Under the pieces are notes generated by a model. It saw nothing but the letters and a program-made list of their open reading frames with translations. It had not been told where the DNA came from and ran no database searches. Of a stretch of DNA of 64,000 bases, positions 15,834 to 24,097 are shown one piece after another (position 1 is the stretch's first letter; each line of letters opens with the position of its first letter). Where the stretch lies: contig JANQGQ010000044.1 of assembly GCA_028277185.1 (NCBI GenBank), forward strand, positions 1 to 64,000, given 5' to 3'. Origin of the DNA: Woeseiaceae bacterium (lineage in GTDB: Bacteria > Pseudomonadota > Gammaproteobacteria > Steroidobacterales > Woeseiaceae). Both the position numbers and the translations under genes were made by a program.

Positions 15834-16418
15834 CTACTGCGCTATCCCGAGCTCGTGTTCGCAGGCCGCTATCCACCGCGTGACGTGTGGCCTCGAGGCG
15901 AGGTCGAAACCGCCCTCACCAGCCAGGCGCGTGTACGCCAGCAACGCGATATCGGCGACGGTGAAGGCGCGGCCGTCGAACCACTCGGTACCCCCGAGGG
16001 TGTGGTTCATCAGGTCGAGCGCTGCCTCGCCCCGCTGCACGCGCCAGGACTCTCTCTCCGCCCTGGGCTTGCCGAGAAACAGCATCTGGAAACGGCACAC
16101 CGCGATGTACGGTTCGTGACTGTACTGCTCCCAGAACAGCCATTCGTCGACCCTGGCTTGCAGGTAAGGGTCGTCCGGCAGGAGATCGCTGCCGCTGGCG
16201 AGGTAGCGCACGATGGCATTTGACTGGGCCAGCGTCCGCCCGTCGTCGAGTTCGATCGCGGGCACCTGACCCTGAGGGTTGATCGCGAGGAACCGCTCGC
16301 TACGGGACTCGCCCTCCATGATGTCGACCTCGATCCACTCGTACGGCAGCCCGAGGTAGTCCGCTGTGTAGCTGACCTTGAGGCAGTTCCCGGAGCGCGA
16401 GTTGCCGAAGACCTTCAA
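15834..16418 (-). CDS. Glutathione S-transferase-like protein
   Basis: About 194 residues with a thioredoxin-fold N-terminal domain (KVFGNSRSGNC, then the cis-Pro element QGQVPAIELDDG and the ESNAI-like AQSNAIVRYL) and an all-helical C-terminal domain ending in FTVADIALLAYTRLAGEGGFDL. It probably conjugates or reduces small electrophiles with glutathione in the cytoplasm. The start is inferred as TTG 16418, which overlaps the stop codon of the EamA gene (TTGA), so it should be translated by coupling. The frame is open far upstream but runs in the EamA gene there, so that part is not coding. Ser near residue 9 is the likely catalytic residue. Confidence 0.88.
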   Translation of the reverse strand: MKVFGNSRSGNCLKVSYTADYLGLPYEWIEVDIMEGESRSERFLAINPQGQVPAIELDDGRTLAQSNAIVRYLASGSDLLPDDPYLQARVDEWLFWEQYSHEPYIAVCRFQMLFLGKPRAERESWRVQRGEAALDLMNHTLGGTEWFDGRAFTVADIALLAYTRLAGEGGFDLASRPHVTRWIAACEHELGIAQ

Positions 16419-17365
16419 GTCTCGGCCTCGACGGCTTTCGCCTTTGTCGCCGATTGTGTTTGCCTGGCCGTGTTGCTGCGACCTTCCGTCGCCGACCGGC
16501 CTTCGCCCAATACGAAGAGGTTGCCTGCCAGCACGAGCGTCGTTCCGATCACGATGGTCGCGTCGATCCGAAGGCCCTCGAACAGAGCCGACAAACTCAG
16601 CGCCACGACCGGGAACATCACCATTGCATAGCCCGCGCGGTGCGCGCCGATCCGGCCGAGGAGCGTCAGGTACGCGCCGAACGCGACGATCGACCCGAAC
16701 ACCGACAGGTACACCAGCGAGACGACGTATCCTAACGAGAAATCGAAGACGAACGGATGGCCGGCGTAGAGCGCGACGCCCGCATTGAACAGTGCGCCGT
16801 AGAACATGCCCCAGGCATTGGACTGCACGACCGGCAGGCCGGCCCTCTGGGCGCCCTGTGACGCCATGTTGCCGAACGACGCGACCAGCGCCCCGCCGAC
16901 TGCCAGCAGCGAGCCGATGAACACGCTGTCGCCGAGCGACAGGTCGCCGATCTGCGGCACGAACAGAGTCACGATACCGACGATGCCGAGTACGGCCCCG
17001 ATCAGGACGCGTCCGCTGGCTCGTGCTCCGAAGATCAGCCGCGCGTTGACGATGTTCATCCAGACGATCGCCGAGAACGCGATTGCGGTCAGCGCGGACG
17101 TGACGTAGATCTGTGCCCGGTAGGCAAAGACGTAGTTGAGGCCGAACAGCAGCAGTCCCAACAGGGCAAACCAGACGTGCTCGCGGGCGCGAAAGCGAAG
17201 ACTGAGTCCTTTGTACCAGCACCAGCCGAACAGCAGCAGCGCGGCCGCGGCATAGCGGTAGACCAGCGACACCTCGGGCGGCACGACACCGAGCTGGAAT
17301 TCGATGGCGAACCAGGTCGAACCCCAGATCAGTACGGTGATGACGTACAGCAGACCGTTGCTCAT
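16415..17365 (-). CDS. EamA/DMT-superfamily membrane exporter
   Basis: The 316-residue inner-membrane protein has about ten hydrophobic segments in two EamA repeats. The opening VITVLIWGSTWFAIEF is the family signature. Members of this drug/metabolite transporter group (RhaT/YdcZ-like) export amino acids or small metabolites. The C-terminal tail after residue 290 is hydrophilic and Gln/Thr/Lys-rich. ATG 17365 overlaps the stop of the small upstream gene (ATGA), and its own stop overlaps the GST start, giving a tightly coupled three-gene operon. The divergent MocR regulator probably controls it. Confidence 0.9.
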   Translation of the reverse strand: MSNGLLYVITVLIWGSTWFAIEFQLGVVPPEVSLVYRYAAAALLLFGWCWYKGLSLRFRAREHVWFALLGLLLFGLNYVFAYRAQIYVTSALTAIAFSAIVWMNIVNARLIFGARASGRVLIGAVLGIVGIVTLFVPQIGDLSLGDSVFIGSLLAVGGALVASFGNMASQGAQRAGLPVVQSNAWGMFYGALFNAGVALYAGHPFVFDFSLGYVVSLVYLSVFGSIVAFGAYLTLLGRIGAHRAGYAMVMFPVVALSLSALFEGLRIDATIVIGTTLVLAGNLFVLGEGRSATEGRSNTARQTQSATKAKAVEAET

Positions 17366-17565
17366 TCGCGGTCCTCGCAGTCGAAGCGGTGCATCCCATG
17401 AGCGAACATGCGCGCGCGCAGATTGCGATAGTGATGCAGGCGGTTCACGGCGTCCACCAGAGCGCCCAGACCGGCGCGCCATGCCGGCATCGGCGTCTCA
17501 CGCGGCTCGGGAACGACGTCCTCGCAGTAGGCGGTGGGACAAGCGGTCGTGTGGCAGTGTTGCAT
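17362..17565 (-). CDS. Small Cys/His-rich protein leading the EamA-GST operon
   Basis: A 67-residue ORF not recognised as any family. It opens with closely spaced His and Cys residues (MQHCHTTACPTAYC), suggesting metal or thiol chemistry, and its C-terminal half has further His/Cys (FAHGMHRFDC). It is supported as a real gene by a strong GGGAGGAAGG ribosome site just upstream of ATG 17565 and by its ATGA stop/start overlap with the EamA gene. It could be a functional protein or a leader whose translation controls the exporter. Confidence 0.6.
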   Translation of the reverse strand: MQHCHTTACPTAYCEDVVPEPRETPMPAWRAGLGALVDAVNRLHHYRNLRARMFAHGMHRFDCEDRE

Positions 17566-17607
17566 TGGCCTTCCTCCCCTTTTGCGCAGCGTTCTGCAAC
17601 CGTGGGC

Positions 17608-17667
17608 TTGACTTTACGCCGATTCTGTACCTATAACAGCTACAGTCTGTCGAAAATACGACCTATA
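17608..17667 (+). promoter_or_regulatory. mocR promoter with two direct repeats in the divergent spacer
   Basis: TTGACT (17608-17613) and TATAAC (17632-17637) are 18 bp apart, a good sigma-70 promoter for the MocR gene. ACCTATA occurs at 17629-17635, overlapping the -10, and again at 17661-17667, exactly 32 bp later (three helical turns) and each followed by a CAG-containing run. MocR dimers such as GabR and PdxR bind spaced direct repeats, so this is the likely operator. Confidence 0.6.
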
Positions 17668-17672
17668 CAGTT

Positions 17673-19139
17673 ATGCAGCCGATCGAGAAATGCGACACCA
17701 CGTTTCTGTACCAACAGGTTGTTGATTTAATTGCGGAAAGAATCGATACCGGCGCGCTGCGCCCGGGCGATCGCCTGCCTTCGCTGCGCCGTATGAGCCA
17801 GACGGCCGGGGTCAGCATACCGACCGTCAGACACGCTTATGTCGAACTCGAGAGGCAGCGCCGGGTCGAGTCGAAACCGCAGTCGGGCTTCTACGTCAGA
17901 AGCTCGCGGGCCAATCGCCTTGTGCGCAAGACCGAGACGTCGGCGGTCGATCCGGTAGAGCTCTGCTGCCGGTCGCTGATGAAGCGTATCTACGACGGCA
18001 TAAACAATCCGGAGCTCGTGCCGCTGGGCATCGCCAACCCAACGATGGCGAAGCCCGCGGCGAAGAGTCTGCATCGTGCGATGAAGCGCGTAATGGCCCG
18101 GACCGAGGAACGCAGCATCGGCTATTCGCCGACGCTCGGCGAGCCGGCGTTACGCCGGCAGATTGCGTTCCACTACCTCGATACGATCGGGGCGACGGTG
18201 AACCCCGAGCACATTGCGATCAGCAACGGCGGGCAGGAAGCGCTCCTGCTCGCACTCAGCACCGTGGCATCGCACGGCGACGTAATCGCCGTCGAGACGC
18301 CGACCTATCACGGGATGCTGGAGTTGATCGACAGCCTCGGGATGCTCGCGGTCGAGGTCGAGACCTGTCCCGAAGAAGGCATTGCGATCTCGGCGCTGGA
18401 GCGAACGCTGAAGACGCATCCCGTGAAGGCGTGCATGTTGTCGACGACGCTCGGCAACCCACTTGGCGTGACGATGCCGGACGTCGACCGCCAGCGCCTT
18501 GTCGACCTCCTGGCAGAGCACGACGTCGCCCTGATCGAAGACGATGTCTACGGCGACCTGCGCTTCGACGGCCAGCGGCCGATACCGGCGCAGTTTCTTG
18601 CGAGTGACGCCGTGGTGATCACCTGCGGCTCGTTCTCGAAGACAGCGGCGCCCGGCTACCGCATCGGCTGGCTGGTCAGCCGCCATTTCAACGAACGGAT
18701 CGAGCACCTGAAACGCTCGTTCTCGTGTACGTCGGGACTGCTGCAGCAGCTTACGCTCGCGGAGTTCGTCGCTACCGGGGACTATGCGCGTCATCTGAAG
18801 ACGCTCCGCGCGGAGTTGAAGAAAAACGCCGAGCGCATGACGGGTCTGATCGCGGAGCACTTCCCGCGCGAGACGCGTATCTCGAAGCCCGCCGGCGGAT
18901 CGGTGCTTTGGCTGGAATTGCCGAAGCGCGTAAATGCCGAGCAGCTTTTCGATGAGGCGATCGGCGAAGGGATCAGCATTACGCCGGGGCACATCTTTTC
19001 GCCCTGCGCGCGCTACACCAACTTCATCCGCCTGAGCTTCGGCCATCCGTGGGACGGGCGGACGGAAGACGCCATTCGCTGGCTGGGTCGACGGGTTGAG
19101 CGCCATTGCTCCGGGCAGCGCGGAATGAGGATGACGTAG
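17673..19139 (+). CDS. MocR-family regulator (GntR helix-turn-helix fused to an aminotransferase fold)
   Basis: The 488-residue protein joins a GntR winged helix (about 10-78, with LRPGDRLPSLRRMSQTAGVS) to a fold-type I aminotransferase domain. The PLP-binding lysine is Lys323 in CGSFSKTAAPGYR, and NPLG and DDVYGDL are typical active-site elements. MocR proteins use PLP or PLP-amino acid adducts as effectors to control transcription and usually do not transaminate. Position divergent from an EamA exporter operon suggests it senses an amino acid-like substrate and induces export. It resembles the YdcR branch. The ribosome site before ATG 17673 is weak. Confidence 0.92.
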   Translation: MQPIEKCDTTFLYQQVVDLIAERIDTGALRPGDRLPSLRRMSQTAGVSIPTVRHAYVELERQRRVESKPQSGFYVRSSRANRLVRKTETSAVDPVELCCRSLMKRIYDGINNPELVPLGIANPTMAKPAAKSLHRAMKRVMARTEERSIGYSPTLGEPALRRQIAFHYLDTIGATVNPEHIAISNGGQEALLLALSTVASHGDVIAVETPTYHGMLELIDSLGMLAVEVETCPEEGIAISALERTLKTHPVKACMLSTTLGNPLGVTMPDVDRQRLVDLLAEHDVALIEDDVYGDLRFDGQRPIPAQFLASDAVVITCGSFSKTAAPGYRIGWLVSRHFNERIEHLKRSFSCTSGLLQQLTLAEFVATGDYARHLKTLRAELKKNAERMTGLIAEHFPRETRISKPAGGSVLWLELPKRVNAEQLFDEAIGEGISITPGHIFSPCARYTNFIRLSFGHPWDGRTEDAIRWLGRRVERHCSGQRGMRMT

Positions 19140-19379
19140 TGCTCGTCCGTGCGGACCGGGCCCATCCGTGCGGGCGCGGCGATCTTTGCGCAGAGCACGA
19201 TCGGGCTTCCCGCACTGTTGCCAATCGGCGACAGTCGTCAGCCAGCGGGCGATCGGCAATAACGACCGGCAGATCAAGCCACTAGCACCTTCGCGGCGCG
19301 GCGCGCCCGGTCGCGCTGTGCAAAGACTCGATCGCCGTTTGCGTTCTCTCTACCATCGGATCCTCCTGAGCGACGATAG

Positions 19380-21779
19380 ATGAGAGCGAGCGGGACGGAC
19401 GGCAGCGTCAGTCCCGGGATTCCGTTTGCTGTGAACAAAGATCCTGCAACAACTTTCTGGCATCGCGTCAGCCGCCGAATCCGGCGGGCGCCCAAACGAT
19501 CGGCGTTATTAATCGCGCTGACAGGCGTGCTGCTGTATTCGGTATCGCTGGGCGTTCACGTTGTCGGTGAGTTCGAGGATCGCCACTGGGATGTGCCGGC
19601 CCACGTCTACGCGGCCCCGCTGGAGCTTTATGGCGGCGTCGCCGTCAGTCAGGAGGCGCTGATCGGGCAGCTCGGGCAGACGGGCCACCGGCGCGTTACC
19701 GCGCTTTCCCGGCCGGGCGAGTTCGTCGCGGCGCCGGGTGAGGTTCGGGTATGGACCCGGGCATTTCCGTTCTGGGATGGCGAAGAGCCGTCGCGACGAT
19801 TGCGAATCCACTTCGACCGGGACCGGCTCGTGTCGATAAGCGACGAGTCGGACGAACCGGTCGCCTTGCTGCGCCTCGAACCCCTGCGGGTGGGCAGTGT
19901 GTTCAGGACGCATCACGAAGACCGTATCCTGATCGAGCCCGACGCGATTCCGCCCTTACTGGTCGAGGCGCTCAAGGCTGTCGAAGACCGCAAGTTCGAC
20001 CGTCATCACGGTCTGGACTTCGCAGCGATCGCGCGCGCGGCCATGGTCAATCTGCGGCATGGCGAGATTCGCCAGGGCGGCAGCACGCTCACGCAGCAGC
20101 TCGTGAAGAGTTACTTCCTTGACGGACGCCGGACGTTCGGCCGCAAGTTTCGGGAGGCGATCATGGCGGTCGCTCTGGAGCTGCGTTACGACAAGGCCGC
20201 TCTACTGCACGCCTATGTCAATGAGATCTACCTGGGCCAGCAGGGCACACGGGCAATTCACGGTTTCGGTCTGGCAAGCGAGTTCTATTTCGCAAAGCGG
20301 CTCGACGAACTCGCGGTGCACGAGTTGGCGCTGCTCGTGGCGATCGTCAAGGGGCCGTCGTTCTACGATCCAAGACGGCAACCCGAGCGCGCTGCGGCGC
20401 GTCGCGATTGGGTACTCAAAAAGCTCGCCGAACTCAACGTCATCGACGAGCAAACCGCGAACGACGGCGCTCAGCATGACCTGGGCGTTACTGCCCGGGC
20501 CGGCGTCGCGCTTCGCTATCAGCCCGCTTACCTGGACCTCGTCCGCGGGCAGCTTGCGGACGACTACTCCGCCGACGATCTGGCCACGAAGGGTTTGCGG
20601 GTGTTCACGAACCTGGATCCGACCATCCAGGCGAACGCGGAGCGCGAGCTTGCCAAAGGTGTCGAGCGGCTGGGCAGAGCCATGATCGACGAGCCCGACG
20701 CGAGTCCCGGAGCCGCGGCGGACGACGGTAGTCGCGGTCCACTGGAAGGCGCCGTCGTGATAACCCGTCCCGGCACCGGCGACGTCGTCGCACTGGTTGG
20801 CGGCGGTGACGCTACCTTCAGCGGATTCAACCGGGCGCTGGATGCAAAGCGTCCCGTGGGTTCGCTGATCAAGCCGCTCGTCTATCTCGCGGCCCTCGAG
20901 TCGGGTGACTACAACCTCGCGAGCCAACTGCCCGACGAAGCGCTCGACGTCGATTTGCCGAACGGTACGGTCTGGTCGCCGCAGAACTTCTCGCTGGAAT
21001 CGCACGGTGACGTGTCGTTCGTCCGGGCGCTGGCGGAATCGTACAACCAGGCGACCGTGCGTCTGGGACTGGATGTCGGCGTCGACAACGTCGCTGCGCT
21101 TTTTCAGCGTCTCGGGCTCGAGACCGCACCGGCCGTGTATCCGTCGCTGTTGTTGGGCGCGGTGGAACTGTCGCCGTTCGACGTAGCGCAGCTCTATAAC
21201 AGCCTCGCCAACGGCGGCGATCGGGTCCCGCTGCGCGCGGTTCGCTCGGTGACCGACGCCGGCGGCCAGGCGCTGACGCGTTATCCGTTGAGGGTCGTTT
21301 CGGCGGCCGCGGCGGATGCCGTGTATCAGCTGAATCAGGCACTGGTCCAGGCCGTCGAACGCGGCACCGGGTCGCCCGCGCGACAATGGCTGCCGCGGGA
21401 GCTGACGGTAGCCGGGAAGACCGGCACCTCGGACGACTACAAGGATAGCTGGTTCGCCGGATTTACCCAGGATTACCTCGCGGTCGTGTGGGTCGGCCGC
21501 GACGACAACACTTCGACGGGCCTGACCGGGTCCGCCGGCGCGCTGCAAATCTGGGCGCCCATCATCGCGACGCTCGCACCGTCTGCAAGCTTCGATCCCG
21601 GCTTCGCGGATGCGCTCGAACCGGCGTGGATCGACTACGAGTCCGGCCTGATGACGCGGCGTGGCTGCGGTGACGCCGTTTTGCTGCCCATACCGATCGA
21701 TGCGGACGTCCCGCGGCGGCCCTGCGGCGTCGGCCATACCGTCCGCGATTGGCTCGACCGCCTGGGGAACCGGCCGTGA
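19380..21779 (+). CDS. mrcB: Penicillin-binding protein 1b, bifunctional peptidoglycan synthase
   Basis: A 799-residue class A PBP anchored by one N-terminal transmembrane segment (about 40-58). A UB2H-like region comes first, then the GT51 glycosyltransferase with catalytic Glu202 in VEDRKF and RQGGSTLTQQLVKS. The transpeptidase follows with SxxK at Ser495-Lys498 (GSLIK), SYN, and KTGTSDD at Lys680. It polymerises lipid II and cross-links peptides in the periplasm. The C-terminal Cys-containing tail is short. The lpoP-like activator gene overlaps its stop. The 240-bp spacer upstream (19140-19379) holds no gene I can support. The start could be ATG 19380 or GTG 19431; neither has a clear ribosome site. 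Confidence 0.95.
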   Translation: MRASGTDGSVSPGIPFAVNKDPATTFWHRVSRRIRRAPKRSALLIALTGVLLYSVSLGVHVVGEFEDRHWDVPAHVYAAPLELYGGVAVSQEALIGQLGQTGHRRVTALSRPGEFVAAPGEVRVWTRAFPFWDGEEPSRRLRIHFDRDRLVSISDESDEPVALLRLEPLRVGSVFRTHHEDRILIEPDAIPPLLVEALKAVEDRKFDRHHGLDFAAIARAAMVNLRHGEIRQGGSTLTQQLVKSYFLDGRRTFGRKFREAIMAVALELRYDKAALLHAYVNEIYLGQQGTRAIHGFGLASEFYFAKRLDELAVHELALLVAIVKGPSFYDPRRQPERAAARRDWVLKKLAELNVIDEQTANDGAQHDLGVTARAGVALRYQPAYLDLVRGQLADDYSADDLATKGLRVFTNLDPTIQANAERELAKGVERLGRAMIDEPDASPGAAADDGSRGPLEGAVVITRPGTGDVVALVGGGDATFSGFNRALDAKRPVGSLIKPLVYLAALESGDYNLASQLPDEALDVDLPNGTVWSPQNFSLESHGDVSFVRALAESYNQATVRLGLDVGVDNVAALFQRLGLETAPAVYPSLLLGAVELSPFDVAQLYNSLANGGDRVPLRAVRSVTDAGGQALTRYPLRVVSAAAADAVYQLNQALVQAVERGTGSPARQWLPRELTVAGKTGTSDDYKDSWFAGFTQDYLAVVWVGRDDNTSTGLTGSAGALQIWAPIIATLAPSASFDPGFADALEPAWIDYESGLMTRRGCGDAVLLPIPIDADVPRRPCGVGHTVRDWLDRLGNRP

Positions 21780-22183
21780 GGCGAGTACTGCTCGGTACCT
21801 TGGTCCTCAGCATGTCGGCCTGCGCCTACAACGTGCCGGTCCCGACGTCCGATGCCGGGGGAGCCGCGCAATCATCCAACCCGCCCGGAAAAGTAGGAGA
21901 AGCGCCTGCCGGCGCCGCATCGGCCAGTGCCACGCTGATAGCGGAGGGTCGGGCCGAGCTTGCCGCGGGCAATACCGCCAGGGCCGCGGCGGCGATCGAA
22001 CGTGCGCTGAGGATCGAACCGCGGAACGGTCTCTGGTGGGTCGAACTCGGTAACGTGCGCCTCGCAGAGGGCGACCGGCAACAAGCGCTCGCGCTCGGGC
22101 AAAGAGCATTGCGCCTGGCCGGTGGCGACGCTTCGGCGCGGACGGCGGCCGAGCGGCTCATCGAGCAGGCGGGTGGCCGGTAA
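21776..22183 (+). CDS. TPR lipoprotein, probable LpoP-type activator of PBP1b
   Basis: About 135 residues from GTG 21776, whose GTGA overlaps the mrcB stop. A lipobox (LSMSAC) follows the signal sequence, then a Pro/Ala/Gly-rich linker and a helical C-terminal region with TPR character (ARAAAAIERALRIEPRNGLWWVELGNVRLAEGD). In Pseudomonas aeruginosa a TPR outer-membrane lipoprotein, LpoP, is encoded beside PBP1b and activates it. The same layout and features here support that role. The alternative is a generic TPR lipoprotein. Confidence 0.8.
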   Translation: MRRVLLGTLVLSMSACAYNVPVPTSDAGGAAQSSNPPGKVGEAPAGAASASATLIAEGRAELAAGNTARAAAAIERALRIEPRNGLWWVELGNVRLAEGDRQQALALGQRALRLAGGDASARTAAERLIEQAGGR

Positions 22184-22205
22184 CGGGATTCGTGAAACGA
22201 AACGC

Positions 22206-22241
22206 TTCAGCATCGGTTCATTCGCACTGACCCATGCTGAA
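22206..22241. repeat. Perfect 8-bp inverted repeat between lpoP-like and SleB-like genes
   Basis: TTCAGCAT (22206-22213) and ATGCTGAA (22234-22241) are inverted copies 20 nt apart. It could fold the end of the mrcB-lpoP transcript or bind a regulator of the hydrolase gene. No U-tract follows. Confidence 0.35.
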
Positions 22242-22276
22242 AGTCGACTAACCGGGCATCTGAGAAGGAGGCGACG

Positions 22277-22807
22277 ATGCTGGGAAACGGTTACATGAAA
22301 AGGGCGGTGCTGCCCGCGATGGCGGCGATCTCGGTTGTGTCGCTGGGCGCGTGCGCCAGCCACGAAGCGACGTCCGGCGCGGTCGCGGCGAAGCGCCAGC
22401 CGACGCAGCCGCTGCCGAAGGTTTCGCGCCGCGATGTCGAGTGCATGGCCCTGAATCTGTATTGGGAAGCTCGCGGCGAAGGGCGGCGCGGCATGCTTGC
22501 CGTCGGGTGGGTAGTCCTGAATCGGGTCGACAGCCAGCACTTTCCCGACACGGTTTGTGCCGTCGTGTATCAGGGCGGTGAGCAGCCGCCATGCCAATTC
22601 TCCTGGTGGTGCGACGGCCGCAGCGACCGGCCCCGCGACTATGCGAGTTGGCGGGCCTCACTCGCCGTCGCGGAAGAACTGCTCAGCGATCCGCCGCCCG
22701 ACCTGACGCGACAAAGTCTGTTCTATCACGCAACCAGTATCGGCTATCCGTGGAAGCGGGAACGCGTTCGAACCGCCCGGATCGGCAGCCACGTCTTCTA
22801 TCGGTAG
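22277..22807 (+). CDS. SleB-type cell-wall hydrolase lipoprotein
   Basis: A 176-residue protein with a lipoprotein signal (SLGAC) and a Hydrolase_2/SleB-like domain. ECMALNLYWEARGEGRRGMLAVGWVVLNRV with the glutamate of YWEARGE is the hallmark, followed by CQFSWWCDG. Family members are N-acetylmuramoyl hydrolases or lytic transglycosylases that cut peptidoglycan, first known from spore cortex lysis but common in Proteobacteria. A strong GAAGGAGG ribosome site precedes ATG 22277. Its neighbours mrcB and lpoP-like point to envelope growth or remodelling. Confidence 0.88.
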   Translation: MLGNGYMKRAVLPAMAAISVVSLGACASHEATSGAVAAKRQPTQPLPKVSRRDVECMALNLYWEARGEGRRGMLAVGWVVLNRVDSQHFPDTVCAVVYQGGEQPPCQFSWWCDGRSDRPRDYASWRASLAVAEELLSDPPPDLTRQSLFYHATSIGYPWKRERVRTARIGSHVFYR

Positions 22808-22906
22808 GTTCATGCCCGGTTCAGCTTGCCTCCTGTATTGAATTAGCTTTCGATGCGCTCAGGCGTACACTGGGCGCCTGACGTGATTTCCGGGGAGGGA
22901 ATAACG

Positions 22907-23488
22907 ATGTCGCGTGTCTTCTCGTGTCTTGTTCTGGCTGCGCTGGGCGCTCCCGCCCTGGCCGACGGCCCCAACTACAACTTCGTTCAGGCCTCGTATC
23001 AGTGGGTCGATATCGATGAGGAATTCGGTATCGATATCGACGGCGACGGCTTTGGCCTGAGCGGTTCGTTCGACGTGGGACAGGACGTCCACGTGTTCGG
23101 CGGATATCAGCAATTCGATTTCGATTTCGGCATCGACCTCGATGAGCTGGCGCTCGGCATCGGCTGGCATCCGGGGATATCGCAAAACACCGATCTGGTT
23201 CTGACGCTGGCCTACGTCAACGCGGAAGCAGACGGTTTCGGCGTTTCCGCCGACGAGGACGGCTACAGCGCAAGCGTCGGGCTGCGGAGCATGTTGACCG
23301 AGCGCTTCGAGCTTGCCGGCAGCCTCGTTTACACCGATATCGGCAGCGGTGACGGCGATGTATCCGTCGCCGGTCAGACCTGGTACAACCTGACGGAGTC
23401 CTTTGCGATCGGCGCCGGGGCGGAGGCCGATGACGACGTCGTCGTCTACGGCATTGGAGTCCGACTCTATTTCGACACGGCGCGTTAG
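22907..23488 (+). CDS. Small outer-membrane beta-barrel protein of unknown function
   Basis: A 193-residue protein with a clear signal peptide ending PALADG and alternating hydrophobic/polar strands typical of an eight-stranded OmpX/OmpA-like barrel, ending in VVYGIGVRLYFDTAR. Asp/Gly-rich loops (EFGIDIDGDGFG, DFDFGIDLDE) recur and may bind cations. ATG 22907 is chosen because GGGGAGGG lies upstream. No specific function can be assigned. Confidence 0.75.
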   Translation: MSRVFSCLVLAALGAPALADGPNYNFVQASYQWVDIDEEFGIDIDGDGFGLSGSFDVGQDVHVFGGYQQFDFDFGIDLDELALGIGWHPGISQNTDLVLTLAYVNAEADGFGVSADEDGYSASVGLRSMLTERFELAGSLVYTDIGSGDGDVSVAGQTWYNLTESFAIGAGAEADDDVVVYGIGVRLYFDTAR

Positions 23489-23497
23489 CCGCGTCGT

Positions 23498-24091
23498 TTG
23501 CTGGCGGTACCCATTACCAGGCTGACGCAGCTGCTCCACGACGTTCGCGGCTGCAGCATCTGCACGGGCCTGCCGCTGGGCCCGAGGCCACTGCTGCAGG
23601 GGTCGGCGACGTCGAGGATCCTGATCGCCGGGCAGGCGCCGGGCCGGCGAACTCACGAGAGCGGTATCCCCTTCGACGACATGTCCGGCAAAAGGCTACG
23701 GAGCTGGCTGGGCATCGATCGGGAGACGTTTTACGATGCGGGCCGTATCGCGATCCTGCCGATGGGGTTTTGCTACCCGGGCACCGGCAAGAGCGGCGAC
23801 CTGCCGCCGAGAAAAGAGTGCGCTCCCGCGTGGCGGGATCGACTCCTGCAAGCTATGCCCGGCATCGAACTAACCGTGCTCATTGGCTCGTACGCCCAGC
23901 GCTGGCACCTGGGCGCGCGGTGTGGCCGCAGCCTGGCAAGCACCGTCTCGGACTGGGAGCGGTTCTGGCCGGATCTCGTACCGCTGCCGCATCCAAGTCC
24001 GCGCAACGTCGGCTGGCTGCAGAAGAACCCTCACGTCGAACAGGAACTGCTTCCCGCTCTGCGGCGGCAGGTGCAGGTGCTGCTGCGCTGA
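23498..24091 (+). CDS. Uracil-DNA glycosylase superfamily protein
   Basis: About 197 residues matching the conserved group annotated as uracil-DNA glycosylase family proteins. The first block is ILIAGQAPGRRTHESGIPFDD, aligned with the catalytic-loop region of UDGs, and the terminal block is PLPHPSPRNVGWLQKNP, aligned with the HPS-containing leucine loop. Cysteines in RGCSICTGL could bind a metal or cluster. It may remove damaged bases from DNA or act on another glycosidic bond; activity is unproven for this group. The start is uncertain; TTG 23498 is the first in-frame candidate, 9 nt after the beta-barrel stop. Confidence 0.75.
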   Translation: MLAVPITRLTQLLHDVRGCSICTGLPLGPRPLLQGSATSRILIAGQAPGRRTHESGIPFDDMSGKRLRSWLGIDRETFYDAGRIAILPMGFCYPGTGKSGDLPPRKECAPAWRDRLLQAMPGIELTVLIGSYAQRWHLGARCGRSLASTVSDWERFWPDLVPLPHPSPRNVGWLQKNPHVEQELLPALRRQVQVLLR

Positions 24092-24097
24092 GGACGG

